From positions 4,466,501 to 4,530,500 of the forward strand of contig NZ_JAPEVI010000003.1 of NCBI RefSeq assembly GCF_026240905.1: a DNA stretch of 64,000 nucleotides. The letters are read 5' to 3'. Under the pieces are notes generated by a model. It worked only from the letters and a program-made list of their open reading frames with translations, made no database searches and was not told the origin of the DNA. Positions 27,589-36,710 of this stretch are shown here, one piece after another. Numbering within the stretch: position 1 is the first letter of the stretch; every line of letters begins with the position of its first letter. The position numbers were made by a program, and so were the translations under genes. The stretch is from Roseibium salinum. GTDB taxonomy: Bacteria; Pseudomonadota; Alphaproteobacteria; Rhizobiales; Stappiaceae.

Positions 27589-27958
27589 AGCATAAGGCGA
27601 TGAATATGAACCATTTGACCGGAGCTCATTTGTCTGCTGACGAGGCGGATCGCGCGCCGTGGTGTTTCCCACCACAAGCGCGGTCCAACGAAGTCAGCGG
27701 GCAAATGAGCCCGGCCCTTCGGGTGATGGAAAGCAGCCCATCGGTTGCGTTGCGCCGCTTGCCCGATGTTCCGCCACCACAAGCGCGGTCCAACGAAGTC
27801 AGCGGGCAAATGAGCCCGGCCCTTCGGGTGATGGAAAGCAGCCCATCGGTTGCGTTGCGCCGCTTGCCCGATGTTCCGCATCGCGCTGCGCGACGCGCCT
27901 GGCCGAATGAGCTGCTTTCCAATATCAAATGGTTCATGTTCATCGCCATATGCTCTAG
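27585..27958. mobile_element. MITE-like element with ~34-bp terminal inverted repeats, inserted between tadB and tadC
   Basis: Left end 27585-27618 and right end 27925-27958 are inverted copies with two mismatches, both bounded by CTAG. The 374-base element fills the whole tadB-tadC gap, and its first bases contain the tadB TAG stop. It has no transposase; open frames in it appear in several phases and look spurious. Internal words such as GATGTTCCGCATCGCGCTGC match a second element at 47807-48068, so this is a dispersed family. Confidence 0.7.
27671..27879. repeat. Perfect 105-bp tandem duplication inside the MITE-like element
   Basis: The segment beginning ACCACAAGCGCGGTCC at 27671 recurs without a visible mismatch from 27776, giving a period of 105 bp; the copies end with GATGTTCCGC. 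Identity over the full unit points to recent duplication or slippage. Because 105 is a multiple of three, open frames across it are also duplicated, which makes them look like proteins. Confidence 0.85.
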
Positions 27959-27969
27959 GGGAGGCGTTC

Positions 27970-28908
27970 ATGAATGATCTGCTCATTCTTGCCGCGGTTT
28001 TCCTGGCGGTCATGATCCTGTCGATGAGCGTCGTGGGCTGGTTGAGCGCCCGGGCGGAACTCGGCTCCCGCGTGGAAGAGGCATCGGGCACGGCCCGGAT
28101 GCAGGGCATTTCCCTCACCCAGCGGGATCTTGCCGGGTTCTCTACCGCCGACCATGACATGATCTCGAACTATTTCGAGGTGGTGCGCGGAACCAACGAT
28201 CCCAATTCGCTGCGGTCCCGTCTGATCCGAGCAGGTTACTTCAGCAAGTCCGCGGTGCCGGTGTTCCAGGTGCTGCGCTTCACTGTCGCCGTCCTGGTTC
28301 TTGCCGGCAGTTTCTTCGCGATCGGTTATCTCCTGCCGGATAAGTCCCGGCTGATTATCCTGCTGATGGCCATGATCGCCTCCGGCTTCTCGTTCTTCGT
28401 CATGAACCTGCTTTTGGAACGCAGGGGCATGAAGCGTGAACGGGAATACCAGAAGCTGTTTCCCGATTTCATGGACATGCTGATCGTCTGCGCCGATGCG
28501 GGGCTGAGCATCGAGGCCGCGGTCGACCGGGTGGCGAAGGAATTCCTGGCCAGTCACAAGAGCTTCGGCATTCATCTGTCGATCATGATGCTCGAGGTGC
28601 GCGGCGGCCGGCGCTTGCGCGACGCTCTCGCCAATTTCGCGCAGCGGGTCCAGATCGACGAGGCACGGTCCCTTGCGGTTCTGCTGCGCCAGTCGGAGGA
28701 GCTGGGCTCCAGCATCACGAAGACCTTGCGCGTCTACAGCCGCGAGATGCGGCAGATGCGGATGATCCGGGCAGAGGAAAAGGCCAATACGCTGCCCGTC
28801 AAGATGCTGTTCCCGCTCGCCCTCTTCCTCTTCCCGATGAGCATCCTCATCGTTCTGGTCCCGATCGTGATCAAGGTGGTCATGCTGATCTCGTCTCTGA
28901 AGGCGTAG
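27970..28908 (+). CDS. tadC: Tad inner-membrane platform protein TadC
   Basis: A 312-residue second platform protein. An N-terminal helix (about 3-25), two middle helices (about 95-140), a T2SSF domain (FPDFMDMLIVCADAGLSIEAAVDRVAKEF ... LLRQSEELGSSITKTLRVYSREMRQMRM) and a C-terminal helix are visible. The ATG at 27970 follows GGGGAGG at ideal spacing, immediately after the inserted element, so a ribosome site has been kept. This closes the core tad operon. Confidence 0.93.
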   Translation: MNDLLILAAVFLAVMILSMSVVGWLSARAELGSRVEEASGTARMQGISLTQRDLAGFSTADHDMISNYFEVVRGTNDPNSLRSRLIRAGYFSKSAVPVFQVLRFTVAVLVLAGSFFAIGYLLPDKSRLIILLMAMIASGFSFFVMNLLLERRGMKREREYQKLFPDFMDMLIVCADAGLSIEAAVDRVAKEFLASHKSFGIHLSIMMLEVRGGRRLRDALANFAQRVQIDEARSLAVLLRQSEELGSSITKTLRVYSREMRQMRMIRAEEKANTLPVKMLFPLALFLFPMSILIVLVPIVIKVVMLISSLKA

Positions 28909-28968
28909 GTTTGCGATTTTTGAGACAGGATCGATTAGAGGTATGTATTCAATACGTTGGTGGTAACA

Positions 28969-30000
28969 GTGACCAAACTTGTTATTCAGATACCGTGCCT
29001 GAATGAATCTGAGCATTTACCCGGAACACTTGCAGCGCTTCCTCGGGAGATTGCTGGCATCGATGAAATCGAGTTGCTGGTGATTGATGATGGAAGTGCT
29101 GATGATACCTCGGGCGTCGCGCGCTCCTTGGGCGTCGACCACGTTATCCGCCACAGGCTCAACCGTGGTCTGGCTGCCGCCTTTCAGAGCGGTATTGATT
29201 ATGCTTTGCAGGTTGGCGCGGATGTTATCGTCAACACCGACGCTGACGGTCAGTATTGCGGGGCGGATATTGCCAAACTGGTTTCGCCGGTAATCGAAGG
29301 TAGTGCGGACATCGTGATTGGAGATCGCGGGGTGCACGATAATGTTCATTTCGGCCCATTCAAACGTAAATTGCAACGTCTGGGCAGCACCGTGGTGCGT
29401 CGGTTATCACGCACCGATATCACCGATGCGGTGAGTGGTTTTCGTGCAATTAGCCGCGAAGCTGCGCAGCGGATCTTTATCACTGCTGATTTCAGTTATA
29501 CGACCGATATGCTTATCCAAGCTGGGCGCAAGCGTATGAGAATTACCAGCGTGCCGATTCGTACCAACCCGGCTGCGCGGCCGTCGCGGCTATTCCGCTC
29601 GATTCCACAGTTTATCGCTCAAACCGGCGTGACGATTGTACGCGCCTATCTTACTTACAATCCGATCCAGGTCTTTGGAGGCATCGGCCTGATACTTGCG
29701 TTCATTGGCTTGATGCCGATCCTGCGCTTCCTCCTGTTTGCCCTCCAAGGGGACACTGCGGGACACGTGCAGTCGCTGGTCATCGGCGGTGCCCTCCTTA
29801 TCCTGGGGGCCATAACTCTTCTGCTCGGATTTCTGGCTCACCTGATCAGCGCCAATCGCAAGCTTTCAGAAGCAATGCTTGAAAAAATGCGTAGGCTTGA
29901 GGCAAAGCTCGAGCGGATTGAACTTGGCAAGCCGGTGATGACTGGAGACGATGTTCAAAATGCAAAAAGCTACGAAGTCGAAAACAGGATATTGCGGTGA
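28969..30000 (+). CDS. Glycosyltransferase family 2 with C-terminal membrane helices (DPM1-like)
   Basis: About 343 residues. A GT-A domain opens with IQIPCLNESEHLPGTLAALP, has VIDDGSADDTS and the metal-binding NTDADGQY (DxD), and DAVSGFRAISRE typical of dolichol/polyprenyl-phosphate sugar synthases. Two hydrophobic helices follow (about residues 225-290), then a charged tail. It probably loads a sugar onto a polyprenyl phosphate. The start is uncertain: GTG at 28969 has GGTGG upstream; TTG 28957 and GTG 28960 are alternatives. Its end overlaps the next gene, a user of such lipid-linked sugars. Confidence 0.88.
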   Translation: MTKLVIQIPCLNESEHLPGTLAALPREIAGIDEIELLVIDDGSADDTSGVARSLGVDHVIRHRLNRGLAAAFQSGIDYALQVGADVIVNTDADGQYCGADIAKLVSPVIEGSADIVIGDRGVHDNVHFGPFKRKLQRLGSTVVRRLSRTDITDAVSGFRAISREAAQRIFITADFSYTTDMLIQAGRKRMRITSVPIRTNPAARPSRLFRSIPQFIAQTGVTIVRAYLTYNPIQVFGGIGLILAFIGLMPILRFLLFALQGDTAGHVQSLVIGGALLILGAITLLLGFLAHLISANRKLSEAMLEKMRRLEAKLERIELGKPVMTGDDVQNAKSYEVENRILR

Positions 30001-31664
30001 ACTTTTTTACCCAGACAACGCGAGAAGAGGCTAGTTCCCAAAGCAGAATCAAAGATTATTCGAAGTTCATTTTTGCGACGATGGTTTGCCTGTTCCTGAC
30101 GCAGGCCGCTCTGATCTTCCTGAAATCGATGAACTGGGACGAGTTCCTACACTTCAGCCAGGTTTATGATTTGGCCAATGGTCGCTTGGTCTGGTTCTTT
30201 CAGACGCTGCAATCGCGTCTTTTCTTCTGGGCGCCTGCAGTGTCGCCGGACATCATCACGCAATTGCAGGCAGCACGATTCGTGATGCTGGGGTTCGAAA
30301 TTGTCGCGGTCATGATGGTTATTCTGTTGGCACGGCAATTCGTCGACCGCGAAATCGCGCTGTTGACAGGGCTCGTCTATCTCGCTGGTGGTTACACCTT
30401 CGCGCACGGCTTTTCCTATCGGCCCGATCCGATGGCAGCAGCAACTTTGATGACCGCCCTTTATGTTTTGGCACGACGTGATCTTTCTGTCTGGAATATC
30501 CTGCTCACAGGTTCACTTGTCGGCCTCGCCGGTATGATGACTGTCAAAAGCATCTTCTACCTGCCCTGTTTCGCGGGTATTGCAGTCTTCAGGCTTCTTG
30601 AGAGCAGGTCCTCCCAGGGCATGACGCTGTTACGGGTCGCCGCTGTACCTGTCGTGGCCGTGATTGTATTTGCAGTTGTTCTTGTAGTTCACATGAACGG
30701 AATCCAAATACACCAAACGGCCTCTGCCTCCGTGGTTTCCAAGAGCCAGTCGTTTCTGAACAGTGGACTTTTCCTGCGTGCGCAGTACACGATCGCCCAA
30801 GCGCTAATGGCTCCACTCATCCTTATAGGTATCGTGTTGCTGCCATTCCTCATGCCAGGACGCAGCAGGAATGAGAACATCGTGCTCGCCAGCCTGCTCG
30901 TGCCGCTCGTAACGCTGATCTTTTACCGCAACACATACCCTTATTTCTTCGTCTTCCTGCTCGCTCCGGTATGCGTCGCGATCGCACCATCGATCGCGCT
31001 GTTGGCACGTCGATACAGCGTCCTCGGCATATTGCCCATTGTGCTGTTGTCGCCGATTAAATTCCTGTTTTTGGAAGATTATGACGTCATCGACCGGCAA
31101 CGGGCTCTCATAAACGAGGTTCACCGACTTTTTCCTGAGCCGACCGGTTACCTGGCCTATACAGGTTTCATTTCCGACTATCCGCGGATCATCCCTCACC
31201 TTATTTCCGGGATAGGACTCAAGAGCTATCATGAGAAGGGCGATGCCCTGATTGCCCGGGAGATCGAACGCGGAAATGTGGGGTTTGTGCTGGCTGATAG
31301 TCCGCCGGTGATCGCGGCGCTGGCCGGGGAGCACATGCCCGAGTCATTTCAACCGCGCGATTTTGCTGCTTTGAGGGATAACTTCATTCATTACCAGGGC
31401 GACCTCTGGCTTGCGGGAAAGCTTCTTTGTCCTGCACCGGGGGAGCAGCCTTTGACGCTATTTCGAGCTGGACTGTATTCTCTTGAAGGTGGTGTGGTGT
31501 CCATCGATGGGCGGCGGATGGCAGATGGCGAAACCTTTGACTTCGCGGCAGGCGAGCATCGGTTGCTCTACGAAAACGGAGCATGCCTGAAACTTTGGGC
31601 ATTGCCGGAGGTGCCACGTCCCAAGGTGCCTTTCGATTCAGGGCCAGTCATGACAAATTTTTAG
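29997..31664 (+). CDS. Polytopic glycosyltransferase, GT39/ArnT-like
   Basis: A 555-residue membrane enzyme with around ten hydrophobic helices. The first periplasmic loop has the acidic pair MNWDEFLHFSQ expected at the active site, followed by a Phe/Tyr-rich HGFSYRPDPMAAA. A soluble C-terminal domain of about 170 residues completes it. Such enzymes transfer a sugar from a polyprenyl-phosphate donor to a lipid, glycan or protein. A GTG start overlaps the stop of the GT2 gene, indicating a coupled pair that may glycosylate a surface structure, possibly pilin. Confidence 0.82.
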   Translation: MNFFTQTTREEASSQSRIKDYSKFIFATMVCLFLTQAALIFLKSMNWDEFLHFSQVYDLANGRLVWFFQTLQSRLFFWAPAVSPDIITQLQAARFVMLGFEIVAVMMVILLARQFVDREIALLTGLVYLAGGYTFAHGFSYRPDPMAAATLMTALYVLARRDLSVWNILLTGSLVGLAGMMTVKSIFYLPCFAGIAVFRLLESRSSQGMTLLRVAAVPVVAVIVFAVVLVVHMNGIQIHQTASASVVSKSQSFLNSGLFLRAQYTIAQALMAPLILIGIVLLPFLMPGRSRNENIVLASLLVPLVTLIFYRNTYPYFFVFLLAPVCVAIAPSIALLARRYSVLGILPIVLLSPIKFLFLEDYDVIDRQRALINEVHRLFPEPTGYLAYTGFISDYPRIIPHLISGIGLKSYHEKGDALIAREIERGNVGFVLADSPPVIAALAGEHMPESFQPRDFAALRDNFIHYQGDLWLAGKLLCPAPGEQPLTLFRAGLYSLEGGVVSIDGRRMADGETFDFAAGEHRLLYENGACLKLWALPEVPRPKVPFDSGPVMTNF

Positions 31665-31834
31665 CAATGCTCTCTTCCGATCTTGAATTGCTGAACGCCA
31701 GGGAGCACCCAAATCATGAAGCGGTAACTCTTGTCAGAGCCAGTGGAAAGCTCATCGATGAAGGAATGGCTCTCGTTGACGGCCATCAGTTTATTCACGG
31801 TGCCGAGGTTATTCGATCTCTCGCAAAGGGAAGA

Positions 31835-32060
31835 TCCCACGGCATATCTTTCCGACATCTGGCGTCGTATCTTGGCCTGACACCGAGCGCATATGACAGC
31901 GGAACTGTAACCAAATGCCAGGGGCACTTCCAAGGCGGGCAACGCGTGGGCACGGCGCATTCTGATTGAGATCACCTGGCTCCGGCTCAAATATCAGCCA
32001 GACAGTCCCCTCTCGCTGGTATCTGACTCGAACACTGATTCTGAATTTCTTTAGCAATTA
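31835..32060 (+). pseudogene. IS110-family transposase remnant (C-terminal fragment, two frameshifts)
   Basis: One frame reads FRHLASYLGLTPSAYDSG, the typical IS116/IS110/IS902 C-terminal domain. It shifts at about 31920 into SKAGNAWARRILIEI and KYQPDSPLS, then shifts again at about 32015 to RWYLTR. Together these give a continuous IS110-type C-terminus broken by two frameshifts. No N-terminal DEDD domain or element ends are visible. It occupies the 561-base gap after the GT39 gene (31665-32225); the flanking bases hold nothing else I recognise. Confidence 0.75.
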
Positions 32061-32225
32061 TCAGGTTAATGTGGGGTTCAACGTCGGAGAGTTCGAGAAT
32101 GTGTTGCGCTTGGTATGTGTCAATTCTGATCTTCAGGTTGGGTTTTTACCCCCTCCAAATTTTGAATAGATTACGCGGCGATCTGCGCCTTTTTGGATAC
32201 AACCTAGTAGAAGCGGGAGAAAAAC

Positions 32226-33107
32226 ATGACCTTCGTTAAGCAGGTGCGTGCCGCTATTGAAATGGCGAAGACGTCAGGTATCAGCCCTACAATGGAGCGG
32301 ATGCTGAACTTTGCACATGCTAGAATCCACGATAGACGCCGAAGAATTCAGTTCAGACGACTCCGATTACAAGAGCCTTTAGTTCGGGATATTCTTGGTT
32401 GTCAAATGAAGCTCGACCCGAGTCATAGAGGGTTAGACCGAGATCTCCTGCTCGATGGGATACGCGAGCCGATCGCTACAGGCTACATCATGCGAATGTT
32501 AAACTCCAATGATGTCGTCTTAGAAGTCGGAGCTAACCTAGGATACTACGCCTTGATTGAGGCCAGGATGTGCCAGAAGGTCTATGCTGTTGAACCGCAT
32601 CCTGGAAATTACCAACGGCTGGAGGAAAACGTTGCATTAAATGATTTTACCAACATTGATACCTTCAATCTAGCTTTCGGATCTGTTGAGGGCGAAATCC
32701 CGATGCAATGCTCCTTGCTGTCGAATTGGCATTCTTGCCGCGACGTAGAACATGGAGCAAAAAATACTATAGCAGTACCCTGCACGCGGATTGATACCTT
32801 CAGTAACCAACATGGATATCCAACCTTTATTAAGATGGATGTAGAAGGATTTGAGCTTGAAGTTCTGAAAGGGGCAGTTGAGACTTTGAATAAAGTACGA
32901 TGCGTCTTTCTTGAGTTACACGGAGATGTACTTAAGGTCGAAGAAATACGTGAAGTAATAGACCTCTTGACGAAAGCTGGCCTTCAGCCGTCGCTGGTAG
33001 CGCAATACGATCGACCGGGAATGGCGCGAACCTATCCAGTCTCGCACATTGCAAATATTTATAACGGAGATAGAGGAACTTATGAACTATTTTTCTTAAG
33101 GAAATAG
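32226..33107 (+). CDS. FkbM-family SAM-dependent methyltransferase
   Basis: A 293-residue protein. It has the SAM-binding motif LEVGANLGYYAL (about residues 98-110), acidic VEPHPGNY at the end of strand 2, and the FkbM hallmark FIKMDVEGFELEVLKGA. FkbM enzymes O-methylate sugars or polyketides. An AGCGGGAG site precedes the ATG. Codon use is markedly A/T-rich against the GC-rich neighbours, and an IS110 remnant sits just upstream, both signs of horizontal acquisition. Confidence 0.88.
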   Translation: MTFVKQVRAAIEMAKTSGISPTMERMLNFAHARIHDRRRRIQFRRLRLQEPLVRDILGCQMKLDPSHRGLDRDLLLDGIREPIATGYIMRMLNSNDVVLEVGANLGYYALIEARMCQKVYAVEPHPGNYQRLEENVALNDFTNIDTFNLAFGSVEGEIPMQCSLLSNWHSCRDVEHGAKNTIAVPCTRIDTFSNQHGYPTFIKMDVEGFELEVLKGAVETLNKVRCVFLELHGDVLKVEEIREVIDLLTKAGLQPSLVAQYDRPGMARTYPVSHIANIYNGDRGTYELFFLRK

Positions 33108-33157
33108 GTAATTATCGTTTAATTTATAACGTATACTTTTCAGGAATAGGTTTGACT

Positions 33158-33247
33158 ATGTATGTAGCTATTAGAGTTCTGCCAAACGACAAACTGTCGA
33201 CGAGCTATGTGGCGCTGATGGAGCGTTTTAACTATGAGCGGCTGTAA
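33158..33247 (+). CDS. 29-codon open frame, possible gene fragment
   Basis: An ATG at 33158 starts a 29-residue frame (MYVAIRVLPNDKL ... FNYERL) between the FkbM and GT4 genes. No ribosome site or family is recognisable. It may be a leftover of a gene disrupted during remodelling of this AT-rich patch, or noise. Confidence 0.2.
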   Translation: MYVAIRVLPNDKLSTSYVALMERFNYERL

Positions 33248-33276
33248 AATGAACCAATTTCCGCGCCAGCCTTGAA

Positions 33277-34356
33277 ATGACGAAATTGCCGAATACCGTT
33301 TTCATTACCCGCAAATGGCCGCCAGCTATTGGCGGGATGGAAACCTGGTCGCTGAAGCTCTCCGAAGAACTGGTAAAATTGGGTTCAGTCCGGATTATTG
33401 CGTTGCCTGGACGCGCCAATGGAATGCCTCCGACCATTGCTGCCCTGCTTGCATTTCCAATTGTGGCAGCGTGGAACTATTTTCGCGGTGGTAGCGCGCC
33501 GTCTATTCTTCACGTTGGCGATATGGCTCTCTGGCCTGTCGGTCTATTCGCGCGGTTTCGATACGGCCCGACGCGCGTTATCCTATCGGCTCACGGTACG
33601 GACGTCTCGTATCCGAAACGCGGTGGGATGCGCGGCAAGCTTTATGAACGATACCTTCGCTTGGGCGCGCGGCTTCTCTCGAAGTCCGTAGTGATTGCCA
33701 ACTCGCAAGCAACAAAAGCGGCAACTGAAACATTGGGCTGGCGCATGACGAGGGTCGTGCCGCTGGCAACCGACGTTCCGCGTTCGTTGCATGACGGCAA
33801 TCACAACGGAAAAATTTTGTTCGTTGGCCGCTTGGTCAAGCGAAAAGGCTGCGCCTGGTTTATTCGAAACGTTCTGCCGGAACTACCGCAGGACACAGTT
33901 CTTCAGGTTGCCGGAACAGTATCGGATCGGGAGGAGCGTTCCGCTCTCGAGGCCCCAAATGTCGAATACTGCGGCAGTCTGAGAGGAGAGGCGTTGACGA
34001 ATGCCTACCGTAACGCAATGTGCGTGATCGTTCCGAACATCGAACTGGCCAATGGCGAATTCGAGGGATTCGGACTGGTCGCCACGGAAGCCGCAGCGGC
34101 TGGCGGTGTAGTTCTGGCGGCGAGGTGCGGCGGACTGCCGGAAGCTGTTGTTGAAGGGCGAACTGGGTTCCTCGTTGCCGCTGGAAACCCTGCCGACTGG
34201 GTTGGGGCCATTCAGCGCATCGGAGGCTGGTCGGAGCAGGAGCGGGCTGACTACACCTCCGCGTCTGTTAATGTGGTTCGGGAGCATTTTTCCTGGCGGC
34301 GCGTGGCGCTAGATGTGGCGCAGATTTATTGCGAAGCTGTGGACGAAGAATGCTGA
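33277..34356 (+). CDS. Glycosyltransferase family 4
   Basis: A 359-residue GT-B enzyme. The N-terminal acceptor domain has the GT4 opening FITRKWPPAIGGMETW; the C-terminal nucleotide-sugar domain has ILFVGRLVKRKGCAWFI and the EFEGFGLVATEAAAAGG signature with its conserved glutamates. It is cytoplasmic and adds a hexose or similar sugar to a growing glycan. It sits between the FkbM methyltransferase and a flippase-like gene in the same direction, consistent with one surface-glycan unit. Confidence 0.9.
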   Translation: MTKLPNTVFITRKWPPAIGGMETWSLKLSEELVKLGSVRIIALPGRANGMPPTIAALLAFPIVAAWNYFRGGSAPSILHVGDMALWPVGLFARFRYGPTRVILSAHGTDVSYPKRGGMRGKLYERYLRLGARLLSKSVVIANSQATKAATETLGWRMTRVVPLATDVPRSLHDGNHNGKILFVGRLVKRKGCAWFIRNVLPELPQDTVLQVAGTVSDREERSALEAPNVEYCGSLRGEALTNAYRNAMCVIVPNIELANGEFEGFGLVATEAAAAGGVVLAARCGGLPEAVVEGRTGFLVAAGNPADWVGAIQRIGGWSEQERADYTSASVNVVREHFSWRRVALDVAQIYCEAVDEEC

Positions 34357-34433
34357 GATATGTGTGTGAACCCGGTTCAATGGTTTCCTTATGACGGCAA
34401 TGTTGAACCTCTTGATTACTCATTTGCCCGAGT

Positions 34434-35411
34434 ATGCCTGTTGCCGGATCGCCGGCGGGGCAACAGGCGAACTACTTGGGCAAGACCCGGAGCCGAGAAC
34501 ATGGATGGGGCAATTTGGGCATTAACATCTGGCTCGTGCGCCTGAAAGCCGTCTTGTCTCCAGCGGTGCTGAACGACCCGGTGTGGCGGCGAGCAATTCT
34601 GATCATCGCCGCCTTGGGATTCGTCGCCGGAATCGGATTATCGATGAGGGCTCAACCTGGCCTCTTGTCGAATCTCGATTGGCGGCCGGTATTGTGCCTG
34701 ATCCTCATCGGCATCCCGGTAACTGTCGTACTGAACACGCTGGAGTTCCGTGCAACTGCCCGGCTTATCGGGCGGAGTTTCACCTTCGCCAGAGCAGCGG
34801 AAACGACGATAATCGGTGGTGTCGCCAACATGCTGCCATTGCCGGGAGGCGCAATCGTGCGAGTTGCCGCGTTACGGGCGTCCGGATCCAGCTACAAGGA
34901 AGGCTCGTTGGCTATTGTCCTTGTTGCCTTCATTTGGATCGGTGTCTCCTTTGCTTATGCCGGCGGCTGGCTCCTTGTTCTCCAAGACACTGCTGTTCTG
35001 GGAGTGTTCTTCCTGCTCGGGGGCATTTTGCTGTTGGCACTGTGTGTTGGACTTACAATCTGGTTCCAAAGGGTGTGGCGTCAGACTGCCATTCTCGTGG
35101 TGATCAAGATCGGGCTTGTCTTGGTCGATGCCATGCGTCTCTATTTCTGTTTCCATGCATTGGGGCCACAGGTAGAATTCGGGCAAGTCTCGGTGTTGAC
35201 TGTTTCGGGAGCTCTCGGTGCGGCGGTTTCAATCGTTCCGGCAGGCCTGGGTATCCGTGAGGCGTTTGCGGCAGTCTTGGGACCAGCCGTGGGGCTTACG
35301 GCCTCGTCGGCTTATCTGGCGACCTCATTGAACAGAGTTTTCGGGCTCGCAATGTTATCGCCGATTGCGCTCTTTCTGGCGGTTCGTCAAAAGCGCGCGT
35401 CCCGCGTTTAG
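34434..35411 (+). CDS. UPF0104/AglD-type membrane protein (flippase-like domain)
   Basis: Up to 325 residues with about eight hydrophobic helices. The family signature is seen in the inner part (NMLPLPGGAIVRVAAL) and near the end (SIVPAGLGIREA). Proteins of this fold, related to the membrane half of MprF, are found in glycan and lipid clusters as presumed flippases. The start is doubtful: the first ~34 residues from the ATG at 34434 are not membrane-like and have no ribosome site, and GTG 34536 is a good alternative. Probably the last gene of the glycan group. Confidence 0.75.
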   Translation: MPVAGSPAGQQANYLGKTRSREHGWGNLGINIWLVRLKAVLSPAVLNDPVWRRAILIIAALGFVAGIGLSMRAQPGLLSNLDWRPVLCLILIGIPVTVVLNTLEFRATARLIGRSFTFARAAETTIIGGVANMLPLPGGAIVRVAALRASGSSYKEGSLAIVLVAFIWIGVSFAYAGGWLLVLQDTAVLGVFFLLGGILLLALCVGLTIWFQRVWRQTAILVVIKIGLVLVDAMRLYFCFHALGPQVEFGQVSVLTVSGALGAAVSIVPAGLGIREAFAAVLGPAVGLTASSAYLATSLNRVFGLAMLSPIALFLAVRQKRASRV

Positions 35412-35538
35412 CCCAGCAAGGTAACGATGGCAGTAGAAGGGCAGCATTCATTGCTGCAAGAGCTGGCTGGTTCATGGACGCTGCTTGCTGGATCGGGTCT
35501 ATGTGGTATTTGAACGTTGCGTCCCACGGCGGGCGTGC

Positions 35539-36560
35539 CTACACCCGCAAGAACCCGGCATAGCGCTGGCGGTAGCGGGCCGGGGTGACGCCGACGGAGC
35601 GTTTGAAGATGCGGCGGAAGAAGACCGGATCGGCATAGCCGACGGCGAGGGCCACGGCATCGACGGCCTCCGCCGTCGTTTCCAGCATCTGCTTGGCCTC
35701 CTCCAGCCGCAGGGCCTGCACATATTCGACAGGGCCGTAGCCCGTCGCCTTTCGGAAACGGCGTGAGAAGGTGCGCTCCGGCAGCCTTGCGATCTCGGCC
35801 ATGCGGGCGACCGGATTGCCGGTCGTATAGTTGTCGCCGAGCCAGACCTGGGCGGCCGCGATGGCCGCATCCGTGTGCTGGTGCGGACGGGCCATGACGG
35901 CGAAGGGGAGCTGTCCGTCGCTCTTGTCGCCTATCAGGAATAGCTTGGACATGCGCCGGGCTTCCGTGTCGCCGGCAAAGCGGGCGGTGAGATAGAGACC
36001 AAGTTCGCTCCACGTCGATGCGCCGCCGGCGGTGACGATCCGGTGTCCGGTGCCGGCCGGACACAGCAGGCGCTCCGGACGAAGCCGCACGTCGGGATAA
36101 TGTTCGCGCACGAAGGGTGCGACGGACCAGTGCGTTGTCGCCTCGAGGCCGTAGAGCAGGCCCGCCTCCGCCAGAAAAAGCGTTCCCGTACATATCGAAC
36201 AGACGACCGCGCCGGCTGCATGCATGTCGCGCACCCAGGCGATTTCCTCGGTCCAGCGGCCGTGAGGGGGGTGTGGAGGTCCAGTCCCAGATCCGTGACG
36301 ATGACGATATCGGCCACTGGTGCGTCCGCCAGAGCGGCCTCCACGGCGATGACGGATCCTGCGGGCGATCGCGAGGATCGGCCGTCGCGGGAGACCAGCA
36401 ATGGCGAAAAGTGATAGGCAGCCGTTTCAGGCTCTCCGGTGATACTTTGCCAGCTCCTTCCCACAAGGCCGAAGAGCTCATGCAGGCAGTAAAGCGAACC
36501 GGGAAAGGATTCCGGCAGCGTGAGCAGAGTGACTGAGAGGATGGGCTTGTCGTCCGGCAT
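35539..36560 (-). pseudogene. GlxA-family AraC-type regulator, single-base frameshift
   Basis: An N-terminal DJ-1/PfpI-like amidase domain (SVTLLTLPESFPGSLYCLHELFG ... IVIVTDLGLDL) and a C-terminal AraC DNA-binding domain (RMAEIARLPERTFSRRFRKATG ... DPVFFRRIFKRSVGVTPARYR). The frame breaks at a run of six G (36266-36271 on the plus strand). One more base restores a continuous 1023-nt gene of 340 residues, including the expected HTP...RWTEEIAWVRDM stretch. A homopolymer miscount is therefore likely. It is divergent from the methyltransferase at 36711. Confidence 0.82.
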
Positions 36561-36710
36561 GGCGATAATATTGGCCGAAATACCCTCCCTCGTCCATCAA
36601 ACTCATTGAATTCCTGGCCGGTTTGACCTCTTTTCGTCCGAAACCGCTCTCGTGGCGTAAGTCTGCACGTGCTTGTTGGAGCGCGTCACATCCAACAAAG
36701 GAAAGCGGAC

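Noticed and set aside
27600..27977. Open frames of 80-190 codons with repeated protein segments
   Set aside because: They lie inside the MITE-like element; the repeated protein pattern comes from the 105-bp tandem duplication, and several frames on both strands are open at once.
31661..31990. 109-codon minus-strand frame in the IS110 remnant region
   Set aside because: The plus strand carries clear IS110 transposase sequence here, so the opposite frame is a shadow.
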